A stretch of DNA of 16,220 nt from Longimicrobiales bacterium (GTDB lineage Bacteria > Gemmatimonadota > Gemmatimonadetes > Longimicrobiales > Gaopeijiaceae): the NCBI GenBank assembly GCA_022428035.1, contig JAKMDG010000251.1, forward strand, positions 1-16,220. Direction: 5' to 3'. Positions 1 through 9,300 of this stretch are shown here, in pieces. Numbering within the stretch: position 1 is the stretch's first letter; each line of letters opens with the position of its first letter. Under the pieces are notes generated by a model. The model had not been told where the DNA came from, ran no database searches, and saw only the letters and a list, made by a program, of their open reading frames with translations. Both the position numbers and the translations under genes were made by a program.

Positions 1-1656
1 CACCACCACCCGATCGTGCTCCTCGAGAAAGCGCTCCACCGTCTCGTTGAAGGGGAAGCCGCGGACCCGCAGGTAGTCCATGGCGATGCCCTGCTCTGCG
101 AGATCATCACGGGCCTCGAGCACCGCCCAGTGGCACCCGCCAAGGGAGATCAACCCCCATTCGGTGGGCTGACTGCCCTGATGTACCTCAGGTGCTGGAA
201 CGTGATCGCCAGCCGACTCGACCTTGGCCAGCAGCCGGTCGACGACCTCCATGTACTCCGTCGAACCCTCCGTGTAACGGCCATACTTGTCATGCCCGGA
301 GCCGCGCGTGAAGTAGGCTCCCTTCGGGTGCACACCCGGCAGCGTCCGGTACGCAACGTGATCACCATCTACGTCCAGGTAGCGGTAGAACGACTCGGCT
401 GCCTCGAGTTCTTCGGCCGACAGAACCTTGCCTCGGTCAGGCACATAACTGTCATCCCACTCCAGGCGAGGGATCATCCAGTCGTTCATGCCGATGTCGA
501 GGTCGGATACTACGAACGTCGGTGTCTGAAAACGCTCCGCGAGGTCGAAGGCCGCAACGGCGAACTCGAAGCACTCTTTCGGGTCCGCGGGAAACAGCGC
601 GATGTGTTTCGTGTCACCATGCGATGCGTACGTGCACATCATCAGATCGCCCTGTTGTGTACGAGTAGGCATACCCGTCGAGGGCCCGGTGCGCTGAACA
701 TTGAAGAAGACGCCCGGGATCTCGGCGTAATAGGCGAGACCAATGAACTCGCTCATGAGCGAGATGCCCGGCCCACTCGTGGGCGTGAAGGCTCGCGCAC
801 CCATCCAGGAGGCTCCGATGACCATACCCGCGGCGGCAAGCTCGTCTTCCGCCTGGATCACGCAGTAGTTGTTCTTGCCCGACTGCGGATCGACACGGAG
901 ACGGGCGCAATACTGACTGAACCCGTCCATGAGTGACGTCGACGGCGTGATCGGGTACCAGGCTCCCACTGTGGCGCCGGCATACACACACCCGAGCGCG
1001 GCTGCAGTATTGCCATTGATCATCACGTGGTCGGCAGTCGCGTTCATGCCCTCGAGACGGATCGGAAGTGGGCAGTCGTAGTGCTCCTGCACGTACGCGT
1101 GCCCCATCTCGATCGCCTGGAAGTTGGCGTCCATGAGGTGCTGCTTGTTCGAGAACTTCTGTTGCAGCATTCCCTTCACGATGTCCATATCGATGTCGAG
1201 TAGCGCGACCAGCGCACCGACATACGTGATGTTTTTCATGAGGATGCGCGTGCGCGACCCCTCGAAATTCTCCACGCACATGTCCGCAAGCGGCACACCG
1301 ATGAAGCTGACGTCATCGCGGCGGAACTCGTCATCGAGCTTCCGCGTGCTGTCGTAGAGGATCCAGCCGCCCGATGCGACGTCCTCGATGTCGCGCGCAT
1401 AGCTCTGTGGATTCATCGCCACGACGAGCTGGAAGTCAGGGCTTCGGGCGGTGTACCCGTCCTTGTTCACCCGGATCTCGTACCAGGTGGGCAACCCCTG
1501 AATGTTCGATGGGAAAACATTCTTTCCCGTCACCGGGATCCCCATCCGGAATAGCGCCTGTAGCAGCAGACCGTTCGCGCTGGCCGAGCCGGTCCCGTTG
1601 ACGGTCGCGACCTTGAACGCGAAGTCGTTTACACCGTGATCGCCGTGGTCGGCCAA
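1..1656 (-). CDS. korA: 2-oxoacid:acceptor (ferredoxin) oxidoreductase, fused gamma-alpha subunit, KorA type (partial)
   Basis: This subunit takes part in the CoA-dependent oxidative decarboxylation of a 2-oxoacid (2-oxoglutarate is typical), passing electrons to ferredoxin. Reading the minus strand from 1656 gives 552 open codons that run off the left edge, so the C-terminus is missing. Residues about 11-195 resemble the gamma domain (near the start, NGTGSASANGLL). The alpha, pyrimidine-binding part follows, with YPITPSTS at 234-241 and TSGPG at 293-297, both hallmarks of the family. I chose the TTG at 1656 because an AGGGA lies about 7 bases upstream and no ATG or GTG precedes the conserved N-terminus. 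The gene overlaps the upstream Fe-S flavoprotein by 28 bases, so translation is probably coupled. The thiamine-diphosphate KorB subunit is not in the window and is expected to the left. Substrate specificity (2-oxoglutarate, pyruvate or branched-chain oxoacid) cannot be read from this part alone. Confidence 0.9.
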   Translation of the reverse strand, partial: MADHGDHGVNDFAFKVATVNGTGSASANGLLLQALFRMGIPVTGKNVFPSNIQGLPTWYEIRVNKDGYTARSPDFQLVVAMNPQSYARDIEDVASGGWILYDSTRKLDDEFRRDDVSFIGVPLADMCVENFEGSRTRILMKNITYVGALVALLDIDMDIVKGMLQQKFSNKQHLMDANFQAIEMGHAYVQEHYDCPLPIRLEGMNATADHVMINGNTAAALGCVYAGATVGAWYPITPSTSLMDGFSQYCARLRVDPQSGKNNYCVIQAEDELAAAGMVIGASWMGARAFTPTSGPGISLMSEFIGLAYYAEIPGVFFNVQRTGPSTGMPTRTQQGDLMMCTYASHGDTKHIALFPADPKECFEFAVAAFDLAERFQTPTFVVSDLDIGMNDWMIPRLEWDDSYVPDRGKVLSAEELEAAESFYRYLDVDGDHVAYRTLPGVHPKGAYFTRGSGHDKYGRYTEGSTEYMEVVDRLLAKVESAGDHVPAPEVHQGSQPTEWGLISLGGCHWAVLEARDDLAEQGIAMDYLRVRGFPFNETVERFLEEHDRVVV

Positions 1657-3431
1657 GATTCGGTCCCTGCGTGAGGGTTCAGGAGGTCGAACTGCATCAT
1701 GTCCCACGCCGCCGTTGGGCATCGTTCAGCGCACAGCCCACAGTGCACGCACAGATCTTCGTCCTTGACCATGATGCGCCCAGTCTGGGGCAGTGCTTCC
1801 GAAGCGTAGAGCGCCTGATCCCGGTTTTCTGCCGGGGCAGTCAGGCGACCCCGCAGGTCGTCCTCGTCACCGCCGGGCGCGATGGTGAGGCAGAGGACGG
1901 GGCAGACGTCCACACAGGCATCACACTCGATGCACAGCTTTGCCGTAAAGTCGGTCTGGATGTCACAGTTGAGGCAGCGTTCGACCTCTCGCGCGGCCTG
2001 CGCCGGATCGAAGCCCAGCTCAGCCTCGACCATCATGTCGGCGAGTCGCTTCTCGAGTTCCTCATAGCGCATCTCCGTACGGAGATTCGGATCGTAGTCG
2101 TTCGAGTAGCGCCACTCATGAAGCCCCATCTTCGTCGAGACGAGGTTCATGCCATAAGGGGGGCGCTCTGTGACCGACTTACCCTCACAGAAGTTGTGGA
2201 TCGAGATGGCAGCCTGATGCCCATGTTCGACGGCCCAGATGATGTTCTCCGGTCCCCACGCTGCGTCTCCACCCACGAAGACACCCGCACGGGTGGTCAT
2301 AAACGTCGAGCGGTCTACAACCGGCATGTCCCACTCACCAAACTCGATTCCGATGTCTCGCTCGATCCACGGGAACGCATTGTCCTGGCCGATGGCCAGC
2401 ACGACGTCGTCGGCAGGCAAGAACACCTCGTCGAGTTTCGTACTGACGAGGCGCCCTTTCTCGTTTTCATTCCACTCCACGATGTCGAACATCATCCCTG
2501 CGAGACGTCCATCTTCGAGTACGAAGCTCGCCGGCGAGTGGTTGACCAGGATCTCGATCTGCTCGTCTTCGGTGTCCTCCAGCTCCCACGGGGACGCTTT
2601 GAAATGGGGACGGGTCTTTCGCGCCATGACCTTGATGTCCTTGCCGCCAAGGCGCTTCGAACTTCGGCAGCAGTCCATCGCAGTATTCCCCACACCGATC
2701 ACCAGGACACGCTCTCCGACCGTATCGATATGCCCGAAGTGAATCGACTCCAGCCACTCGATCCCGATGTGGATGTTGGCGTCGGCCTCTTCACGGCCCG
2801 GGATGTTCAACTCTTTTCCCTTTGGCGCGCCCGTGCCAACGAACACCGCATCAAATTCGCCGCTATCCAGCAGCTCTTTCATTGACTCGACTGGATGGTC
2901 GTACTTGATGTCGACACCCATACGGAGGACGTAGTCGATTTCTTCCTCCAGCACGCGCACAGGCAGCCGGAAGGAAGGAATGTTCGTACGCATGAGACCA
3001 CCCGCCTTCGGCAGAGCCTCAAAGATCGTAACCTCGTAGCCGAGCGGCATGAGATCGTTAGCGACCGTGAGCGAGGCAGGTCCCGCGCCGACGAGCGCAA
3101 TCTTCTTCCCGTTCTTCTCGGTCGGCGCCTGCGGCAGGGCATCTGACACGTCGCCCCGGAGGTCCGAGGCCACGCGCTTCAGCCGGCAGATCGCCACGGG
3201 CTCGTCCTCGACCCGCGTCCTTCGGCACGCGGGCTCGCACGGGCGGTCACACGTGCGTCCCAGAATGCCCGGAAAGACGTTGGACTCACGATTGAGCAGG
3301 TACGATTCCGTGAACCGGCCGGCCGCGATCAGCCGGATGTACTCTGGCACGTTCGTGTGTGCGGGGCAGGCCTATTGGCAGTCCACAACCTTGTGGTAGT
3401 ACTGCGGATCCCGCGCGTTCGTCGGCTGCAT
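1629..3431 (-). CDS. FAD-dependent [4Fe-4S] oxidoreductase, GltD-like with C-terminal ferredoxin domain; in-frame amber at codon 20
   Basis: This is a flavin and iron-sulfur oxidoreductase that probably moves electrons between NAD(P)H or ferredoxin and the adjacent Kor complex. Numbered from the ATG at 3431, it has an N-terminal Fe-S domain (C18, C22, and C61, C65, C69 in CDRPCEPAC). A FAD-binding GAGPAS is at 115-120, and a second Rossmann motif GVGNTAMD at 246-253. Two C-terminal [4Fe-4S] motifs follow: C500/503/506/510 and C561/564/567/571. The ATG at 3431 is preceded by a strong AAGGAG, and the peptide from it (MQPTNARDPQYYHKVVDCQ) matches the family. Codon 20, however, is TAG. A restart at GTG 3350 would give 573 residues, but it has no Shine-Dalgarno sequence and loses C18 and C22. 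The gene is therefore broken, recoded, or carries a sequencing error. The GltD family also includes glutamate synthase small subunits, but the Kor neighbour and the extra ferredoxin domain argue for a Kor partner. Confidence 0.88.
3372..3374 (-). other. in-frame amber stop codon inside the Fe-S flavoprotein gene
   Basis: On the minus strand the codons read GTG GAC TGC CAA TAG GCC TGC CCC. Both sides of the TAG are open and match one conserved protein family. From memory, that family usually has tryptophan here (DCQ-W-ACPAH). One base change (TGG to TAG) explains it. Confidence 0.85.
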
Positions 3432-3611
3432 GCACGACTCTCCTTGAGAGGCGGCGGTAGAATGGGCGCGGCCCCAAGACCCGCGCAAGCAAGAGACCAC
3501 GACACGCCCCGGTCCCGCGCACGGGGAGCCCCGGCGTCACAAGGTTCGGTTCTCGCACTTGGAGGAGTGAAGCGTCACGCACAATCAATCAGGCACGATC
3601 GACGTGGCGCC
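3432..3611. other. 180-base intergenic region between the pilX-like gene and the kor operon
   Basis: No gene is visible here. It should hold the end of the pilin operon transcript and the promoter of the oxidoreductase-korA operon, both read on the minus strand. A perfect 6-base-pair inverted repeat (GCGCGG at 3466-3471, CCGCGC at 3481-3486, 9-base loop) would fold in the leader just upstream of the Shine-Dalgarno sequence. A second GC-rich patch around 3507-3535 could form a weak hairpin. Neither has a T-tract, so I do not call a terminator. I found no convincing -35/-10 pair. Confidence 0.45.
3436..3443 (-). promoter_or_regulatory. Shine-Dalgarno sequence that fixes the oxidoreductase start at 3431
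   Basis: Read on the minus strand, the bases before the ATG are TCAAGGAGAGTCGTGC. The AAGGAG core lies at good spacing from the ATG at 3431. This is the clearest ribosome binding site near any gene in the window. It supports translation starting upstream of the amber codon rather than at GTG 3350. Confidence 0.75.
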
Positions 3612-4670
3612 CTAGAACACCTCATGGATGGTATTCGGCATGAGCTCGAGGTACGACAACGACTCGTTGGCCGCATAGACGAAACACGAGTGGTAATTCG
3701 CGTCCGTCCGGAAGTCGATCGTTGAGTACATATTTGGACCGTTCAGTCCCCCGACGAGGATCCCGTCGATCTCGCCCTGAACGATATCGTCGACATGGCC
3801 CGCCAGAATGATCCCGTCCCAACTGAACGAAGACCACGGATCAAAAACGCCGTCGACGATCAGGACGCCGCGGCCAACGGCTCCGGTTCCCATCCAGCCG
3901 GTGTAACGAATGACAGGGAAAGAGTCCGAAGGTAGCGTCGCAAAATTCGGCATCGTGTTCTCGAATTCGACGGGGAAATGTGGATCTGTCAGTACATCCC
4001 AGCGAACGCGGATCGAATCCAGCATGGCAGACCAACCGCCCGACCACGTTTCCCACTGAGGACTGCCCTGGATGTCGTTGCCGTCCCCCTCGGTGACTGT
4101 AGCGCGAGCGATCACCCCGGTGATCCTCGAGGCGCCTCCGCCTGAGCAGTCCGGAAGATTGTGGTAGTCGCGTCCGTGTGCCGCCCCCCCGTTTCCCACG
4201 TCAATCCGGTCGGCCCCGATCATCACGGTAGCATAGTGCGGGATCGGGCGGCGGCGGTGGGTCGCATACGCACCAACGATGCGTCTGGCTGGCACGTCGG
4301 GGGCAAGCCTGTCAGTGACGGTCGCCTCGGATTTGACGTAGTAGAGGTCACTCAGCGAATCCTGCGAAAGCACCTTACGAGCGGTCACCACTGCGACTCC
4401 GTCACTCAGTGCGTATGACACAGTGTCCGGCATCGTCCCGAGCTGCTCGGCCACGAAGCGTTCGATGCCGGCGCGAGCAACCGTCAGAGCCTCCGCACCG
4501 TCACTGTTTCCTTTCGCGAGCGCGAACTCGGACGAGACGACCATGTATCCAGTGACACCCGCCATGGAGACGGCAAACAAAACAAAGACGACGAAAGGCA
4601 GCACAAAACCGCCTTCAACGCGCAGTGAACGACTCAACGCACGCTTCTCAGCGGTACGGTGACCGACCAT
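3612..4670 (-). CDS. PilX-like minor pilin / pilus assembly protein
   Basis: The predicted product has 352 residues and a type III prepilin-like signal. A basic leader is followed by GGFVLPFVVF (cleavage expected after G21, before F22), then one hydrophobic helix at about 22-44. The usual glutamate at mature position 5 is missing (F26), as in some PilX and GspK-type subunits that sit at pilus tips. The rest is a soluble domain rich in Gly, Asp and aromatic residues, with no motif I can name. It is the last gene of a run of four pilin-like genes and ends in TAG. The start shown is ATG at 4670, which overlaps the PilW-like gene by 37 bases and has no clear Shine-Dalgarno sequence. An alternative is TTG at 4637, which overlaps the upstream TGA as TTGA and gives a shorter, more typical leader. 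The pilin-like class is well supported; the exact PilX role is inferred from position. Confidence 0.78.
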   Translation of the reverse strand: MVGHRTAEKRALSRSLRVEGGFVLPFVVFVLFAVSMAGVTGYMVVSSEFALAKGNSDGAEALTVARAGIERFVAEQLGTMPDTVSYALSDGVAVVTARKVLSQDSLSDLYYVKSEATVTDRLAPDVPARRIVGAYATHRRRPIPHYATVMIGADRIDVGNGGAAHGRDYHNLPDCSGGGASRITGVIARATVTEGDGNDIQGSPQWETWSGGWSAMLDSIRVRWDVLTDPHFPVEFENTMPNFATLPSDSFPVIRYTGWMGTGAVGRGVLIVDGVFDPWSSFSWDGIILAGHVDDIVQGEIDGILVGGLNGPNMYSTIDFRTDANYHSCFVYAANESLSYLELMPNTIHEVF

Positions 4671-5524
4671 CCGAAGCGCACATCGTCAGCGCCACCGGTC
4701 GGCGCCGGCTCGAGGGTCTCTACAACGATCCGCACCGCATCTACGTTCGACAGCTCGGACGTGAGCGAATCGACAAACGAGCCTCCAATGGTCCGGAACT
4801 GGAATTGCGCCGTCGTATCCATTCCCGTCGCGAACTCGACAGCATTCCCACTGTAGGGCTGGCGGTAGAGCGCAAGCGTCGTGGGATCGAGTTGCGACTG
4901 CCTTATGGTGAAGGTCGTCTCTCGGAAGACCATCACAGCGTCACCCTGGGTCGGGGTCAGCTCCGAGAACACCGTATTCAGGTTCGTGAGGCGGTGAAAA
5001 TCATCTCGAGCCCCGACGGTATCAGCGCCGTTACTGAAGCAGTTTCGGGCCGACGTTGCGTCGCTTCCGTTTACCGACCCCCACGTGGCGTTCACGAAGG
5101 ACCACGTCGATCCGATACGCAATGCGAGGCCAGCAACTTCGTCAGTTTCCACGGCGGCTTCTCCACCCTGGGTCATGACGTCACCGTTGTTGCTCGATCC
5201 GTTGATGTCGCAGAGGATGCCGACCGTCATCGGAGACCGGATCGTAAGCGTGCGAGCACCCGCGACGACGACACCACCCGCCGCGACGTCGCGAATTTCG
5301 GAGGCGAGCAGCTCTGTGGCAGACCGCACGTTGTCCTGTGCGCCAGCCCGCAGAGTCTGGGTCGCGTAGAACTCGTTCTGCACGAGAAAGGTGTGACTGA
5401 CAAGGACGATCATGAACGACGAGAGAACGAGAGCGATCAGCGTCTCCACGAGTGTGAAGCCGGATCGCTCGGCACGAGCCTCTCTCACGACCCGCACCCC
5501 AGGTCTGTTCTGCGCGCCTACCAT
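4634..5524 (-). CDS. PilW-like minor pilin
   Basis: A minor type IV pilin of about 296 residues. The leader ends in ERSG, followed by FTLVE (cleavage predicted between G22 and F23, with glutamate E27 at mature position 5) and a hydrophobic helix at about 23-43. The remainder is a typical minor-pilin beta-rich domain with few landmarks, ending FGWSVTVPLRSVR. Order and length fit PilW, the largest member of fimT-pilV-pilW-pilX clusters. I chose ATG 5524 because it overlaps the stop of the PilV-like gene (ATGGTAG), which suggests coupled translation. The frame stays open further upstream inside pilV, so a longer product is formally possible but unlikely. An internal GTG about 12 codons later would give a shorter leader. 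Such proteins are inserted in the inner membrane, cut by prepilin peptidase and help start pilus assembly. Confidence 0.85.
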   Translation of the reverse strand: MVGAQNRPGVRVVREARAERSGFTLVETLIALVLSSFMIVLVSHTFLVQNEFYATQTLRAGAQDNVRSATELLASEIRDVAAGGVVVAGARTLTIRSPMTVGILCDINGSSNNGDVMTQGGEAAVETDEVAGLALRIGSTWSFVNATWGSVNGSDATSARNCFSNGADTVGARDDFHRLTNLNTVFSELTPTQGDAVMVFRETTFTIRQSQLDPTTLALYRQPYSGNAVEFATGMDTTAQFQFRTIGGSFVDSLTSELSNVDAVRIVVETLEPAPTGGADDVRFGWSVTVPLRSVR

Positions 5525-5910
5525 ACAGCCGAGGTGTACGAGGTCACGTCGTGAGATGGACCGAGGCCATCCAGACGTTCGATCGTTACATCGACGCGCG
5601 TCAGCACGGGCGTCAGGTCGGTGACGGTGACCGTGCATTCGTAGGCCCAACCCTGAATCGTCATCGACTTCTGAGTCGTTCCCGCGACAATCGAGTCGAA
5701 TGGCATCGACTCGATCGAGTCGAGACGCTCGTTCGCCATGACCACGATCTCGGATCGTGCCCCTGAGTACCGCAGCTGCGTCGTCAAGGAACTGCCGACG
5801 TTCATGAGTCCCAGCACGCCTGCAGAGAAGATGACCAGCGCTCCGACCACTTCGATCAGGGTAAACCCATCTGCCCGGTCCGAACGCGGCATAGGATTCG
5901 GCGTACTCAC
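5518..5910 (-). CDS. PilV-like minor pilin
   Basis: A minor type IV pilin of 130 residues. A short leader precedes the strong prepilin motif DGFTLIEV (cleavage after G15, glutamate E20 at mature position 5) and a hydrophobic helix at about 16-36. A pattern near residues 61-66 (MANERLDSIE) resembles the region after the helix in PilV/GspI proteins. The start is GTG at 5910, overlapping the TGA of the FimT-like gene as GTGA; an in-frame ATG at codon 7 is possible. It ends in TAG, overlapped by the ATG of the PilW-like gene. This chain of overlaps suggests one transcript with coupled translation. Minor pilins of this class prime pilus assembly and affect adhesion; which role applies here cannot be seen. 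Confidence 0.87.
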   Translation of the reverse strand: MSTPNPMPRSDRADGFTLIEVVGALVIFSAGVLGLMNVGSSLTTQLRYSGARSEIVVMANERLDSIESMPFDSIVAGTTQKSMTIQGWAYECTVTVTDLTPVLTRVDVTIERLDGLGPSHDVTSYTSAVW

Positions 5911-6377
5911 GACTCGTCGACTTTCGACGCGCCCAGGCTGTTGAACCGTACCTCGTAGGTGATCTCTCCTGCCGAGAACGCCGCGATGCCCAGGGCCCCA
6001 TGCGCCCCGCTCATATTGATCCGCCCGCGAGAGCTGAATACCAGAGTGTCACCCGACATGTCGAGCTCGAGCTCACTGAGCTCGAAATCCGCCGACGAGC
6101 CTGCAAACCGACGACGTAGCACCTCGGTGAACCCGTCTTGCGACACGACATCATATGACAGCGTGCCTTCGTAGACCCTCAGGACCACCGGTTCCCGAAC
6201 CCGAACTGCGTAGTCCCGAGCCGTAACCAGATCCTTTGCAAAAACCTGGGCGGCACGGCGCGCAGAACTCCGCTGAAAGAAATCAGAGAGGCTCAGGGCA
6301 CCCATCGCCAGGACGACCCCTGCGATCGCCACGACAACGGTGAGTTCGATGAGCGTGAATCCCGCTCGAGAACGCAC
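5907..6377 (-). CDS. FimT/GspH-like minor pseudopilin
   Basis: A minor pseudopilin of 156 residues. A very short leader (MRSRAG) is followed by FTLIELTVVVAIAGVVLAMG. Prepilin peptidase would cut after G6, and E11 is the conserved glutamate at mature position 5. The hydrophobic helix spans about 7-27, and the C-terminal part matches the GspH/FimT fold in length and Gly-rich pattern (RGRINMSG). The start is GTG 6377, which shares one base with the dehydrogenase stop (TAGTG). A GGAGGA lies about 8 bases upstream within the end of the dehydrogenase gene, so this start is well supported. It is the first of four pilin-like genes. A type II secretion role (GspH) is an alternative, but the following PilV/PilW/PilX-like genes favour a type IV pilus. 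Confidence 0.9.
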   Translation of the reverse strand: MRSRAGFTLIELTVVVAIAGVVLAMGALSLSDFFQRSSARRAAQVFAKDLVTARDYAVRVREPVVLRVYEGTLSYDVVSQDGFTEVLRRRFAGSSADFELSELELDMSGDTLVFSSRGRINMSGAHGALGIAAFSAGEITYEVRFNSLGASKVDES

Positions 6378-9300
6378 TATCGGCGATCCTCCTGCCCTGG
6401 TCGTCTAGCGACACGGTCCGCGAGCACACCGAGCTCGCGAGCTGCGACTGAGGCGGCCGCGAGTCCAATACTCTCCTCGGCTTTCAGTTCTTCCAGAATG
6501 TCGCGGAATCGCTCCAGATCTGAGCTCTTCACCAGGGCCATATAGTCGGTACCCTGATCACCAGCCCCCTCATGACGGAGCAGCAAACCGGTTGTGATGC
6601 GTCGGTGTGCCCTCGACAGGTCATCAGATAGCACCTGCGCCGCGCGTACCTCCCATTGGTCATCACCCGCCGATGCGAAACTTCTCCGGCGAAGCCATGG
6701 CACCTCGAAGGCCTCCGACGTCTGATAGAAGGCATGCGCAGTCGGGATTGGATCGGTCTCGACCTCACGACCGATGCCGAGGACCTCGAGCAGCTGGTCC
6801 AGGAAGCGAAGCGTGATCAGACGACGCGAAAACGCCTCATCGGCGCCTAGTTCCTGAATCTCCCGCACGCGAGCCTCGAACAGCGTCCGCTCCTCGCCGC
6901 GGACGACATCACCGAAGGCCTCTCGAAGCGACGCGAGCCCTGCAAGATTCTGCTCCACGATCGAGGCCGATGAGTCGTCGGGGTCGACGTTCTGCAGAAC
7001 CCATCGCGTCGTCCGCTCGAGCACACGAGCCAGGCCCAACAGCCAGCGATACGAGACCCGCGTACTCACCGCGTGCGCCTGCTGCGCCATCTGGCGCATG
7101 AGCACGCGATGATCCGCCAGCCGGGACGCTACCAGCCACGAGCGCACCACGTCCTCCGAAGACCGACCCGTGTCTCGCTTCATGCGCGACACGAAGGCCG
7201 AGCCCATCAGGTCGACGAGGTCATTGGTGATCTCCGCCGTGATGATCTCCCGACGGAGTCGATGACTAGCCAGGTTCTCCTGCCCCGCCGCCGCGATCGC
7301 CTTCGGTGGGAAGTACCCGAGCAGATAGCTCTCCGTCACCGGATCATCGGGGAGTCCGCTCGACAGGAGGCGAGTCTTCAACGAAAGCTTGGCGTAGGCG
7401 AGCAGTACACAAAGCTCGGGGCGAGCCATTCCCTGACCCCGCTCACGACGCTCGATCAACACGTCCGTGGACGGCAGGTGCTCCGCCCCACGCTCCAGCT
7501 CTCCCGCCTTCTCAAGCGACAGCATCAGGTCTCGAAACTCGTCGATCGATTCTTTCGAGCGCCGCTCATCGAGTGAGACAGCAAGGCTCTGAGAGCGGTT
7601 GTTGTCGAGCACCAGCTCGGCCACGGACTCGGTGAGCGTCTCCAAAAGCTGGTTTCGCTTGTCCTGCTCGAGCATCCCGGACGTCACGGCCGGGGTCAGA
7701 AGAATCTTGAGATTGACCTCATGGTCGGACATGTCGACGCCGCCGGAGTTGTCGAGGGCGTCCGTGTTGACCCTACCGCCAAGATTCGCGTACTCAATGC
7801 GAGCCCGTTGGGTGAGGCCGAGATTGCCGCCCTCCCCGATGACGTCGCAACGAAGCTCACCCGTATCGAGCCGCACCGCGTCGTTCGCCGGGTCCCCGGC
7901 ATCGGCATGCGTCTGCATCGCGGACTTCACGTAGGTGCCAATGCCCCCGTTCCAGAGCAGCTCCACGGGGGCGCGCAGCACCGCACGAACGAGCGCCTCG
8001 CCGTTGGTCGGCCGTTCCTCACCGTCCTTGACGCCCAGGGCCTTGAGTGCCTGAGGGCTCAGTTCGACCTCCTTGGCACCCCGAGGCACGATCATGCCGC
8101 CTTCACTGAGCAGGCTCTGGTCGTAGTCCTCCCAACTCGAGCGACCCAGCTCGAACATCCGTTTCCGCTCGACATAGCTGGTCGTCGGGTCGGGGGTCGG
8201 ATCGATAAAGACGTGCCTGTGGTCGAACGCGGCGACGAGTTGGATCTGCTCCGAGAGAAGCATCCCATTGCCGAATACGTCACCGCTCATGTCCCCGACA
8301 CCAGCGACCGTGAAAGGCTCGGTCTGGATATCCTTGCCCTTTTCCCGAAAATGACGCTTCACGCACTCCCAGCCACCTCGAGCGGTGATACCCACCGCCT
8401 TGTGGTCATACCCGTTCGAGCCACCCGATGCGAACGCGTCGTCAAGCCAGAACCCGTAGTCGGCGGAGACGGAATTTGCGAGATCGGAGAATGTCGCGGT
8501 CCCCTTATCGGCAGCGACGACCAGATAAGGATCTGGTGGATCGTAAGCAACGACAGCGTCGGGCTTCTCGTTTCGTCCGTCGACGAGATTGTCAGTGACA
8601 TCGAGTAGTCCGCGGATGAGGGTCTGGTATTGCTGACGCCCCTCCTCCCATCGCTCCTCAGGATCCGACGGCGTGATACGCGTCACAAAGCCACCCTTCG
8701 AACCTCCCGGCACGATGACGGCATTCTTCACCATCTGCGTGTTCACCAGGCCGAGGATCTCCGTACGGAAGTCGTCCGGACGGTCACTCCATCGTATCCC
8801 GCCGCGGGCCACCGTCGCCCCACGGAGATGCACACCTTCCATCCGTGCCGAATGCACCCACACCTCGAACAGCAGTTCGGTAGGTGGGGAGTTCTCCACG
8901 GTCCCGACAAGGAACTTGTAGGAGATGTAGGGGACTCCGCCGGAGCGCTGACTCGGCGTCGTGCCGCCGAGGCGGTAGTAATTCGTACGGAGGGTCTGGG
9001 AGATGGTCTCCTCCAGGCGCCGAAGCGCTCGGTCGTCGGCGAGCAGGCTCACACCCTGGAGTGACCCGTGGAACGCATCGCGAATGTCGTCGATCGCGGC
9101 CAGCCGCTCCTGAGCGGTGGCATCCACCTCCGGGTCGAACTTCATTCGGAACATCGCGAAAAGTTCGCGGGCAATCCCGGGATACTCTACGAGGGCGTGG
9201 GGCAACGCGGTCCGGCTGGGTACGGTTCCCGCCTGGAAGGCGTAACCAACCAGACCCCGCAGGGCGTCGACCTCGCGCCAGTGCAGCTCCGCACTCACCA

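Noticed and set aside
16..936. Long open frame on the plus strand opposite korA
   Set aside because: The minus-strand frame gives a clear KorA sequence throughout; the plus-strand product has no recognisable motifs and is a shadow of GC-rich codon bias.
614..1279. A 221-residue open frame on the minus strand inside korA
   Set aside because: It is out of frame with korA, which covers the same bases with conserved motifs.
1671..2885. A 404-residue open frame on the plus strand
   Set aside because: It is antisense to the oxidoreductase gene, whose Fe-S and nucleotide-binding motifs are unmistakable; the antisense product shows no family features.
3372..3374. Pyrrolysine or reassigned UAG as explanation of the amber codon
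   Set aside because: TAG is a normal stop for three other genes here, the site is not a known pyrrolysine protein family, and no supporting genes are in the window. Only partial suppression stays open.
3500..3540. Intrinsic terminator after the pilin operon
   Set aside because: The GC-rich patch can form only short stems and has no T-tract on either strand.
4634..6001. A 455-residue version of the PilW-like protein starting at 6001
   Set aside because: The extra N-terminal part is the PilV- and FimT-like coding region read in another frame; the prepilin motif lies just after ATG 5524.
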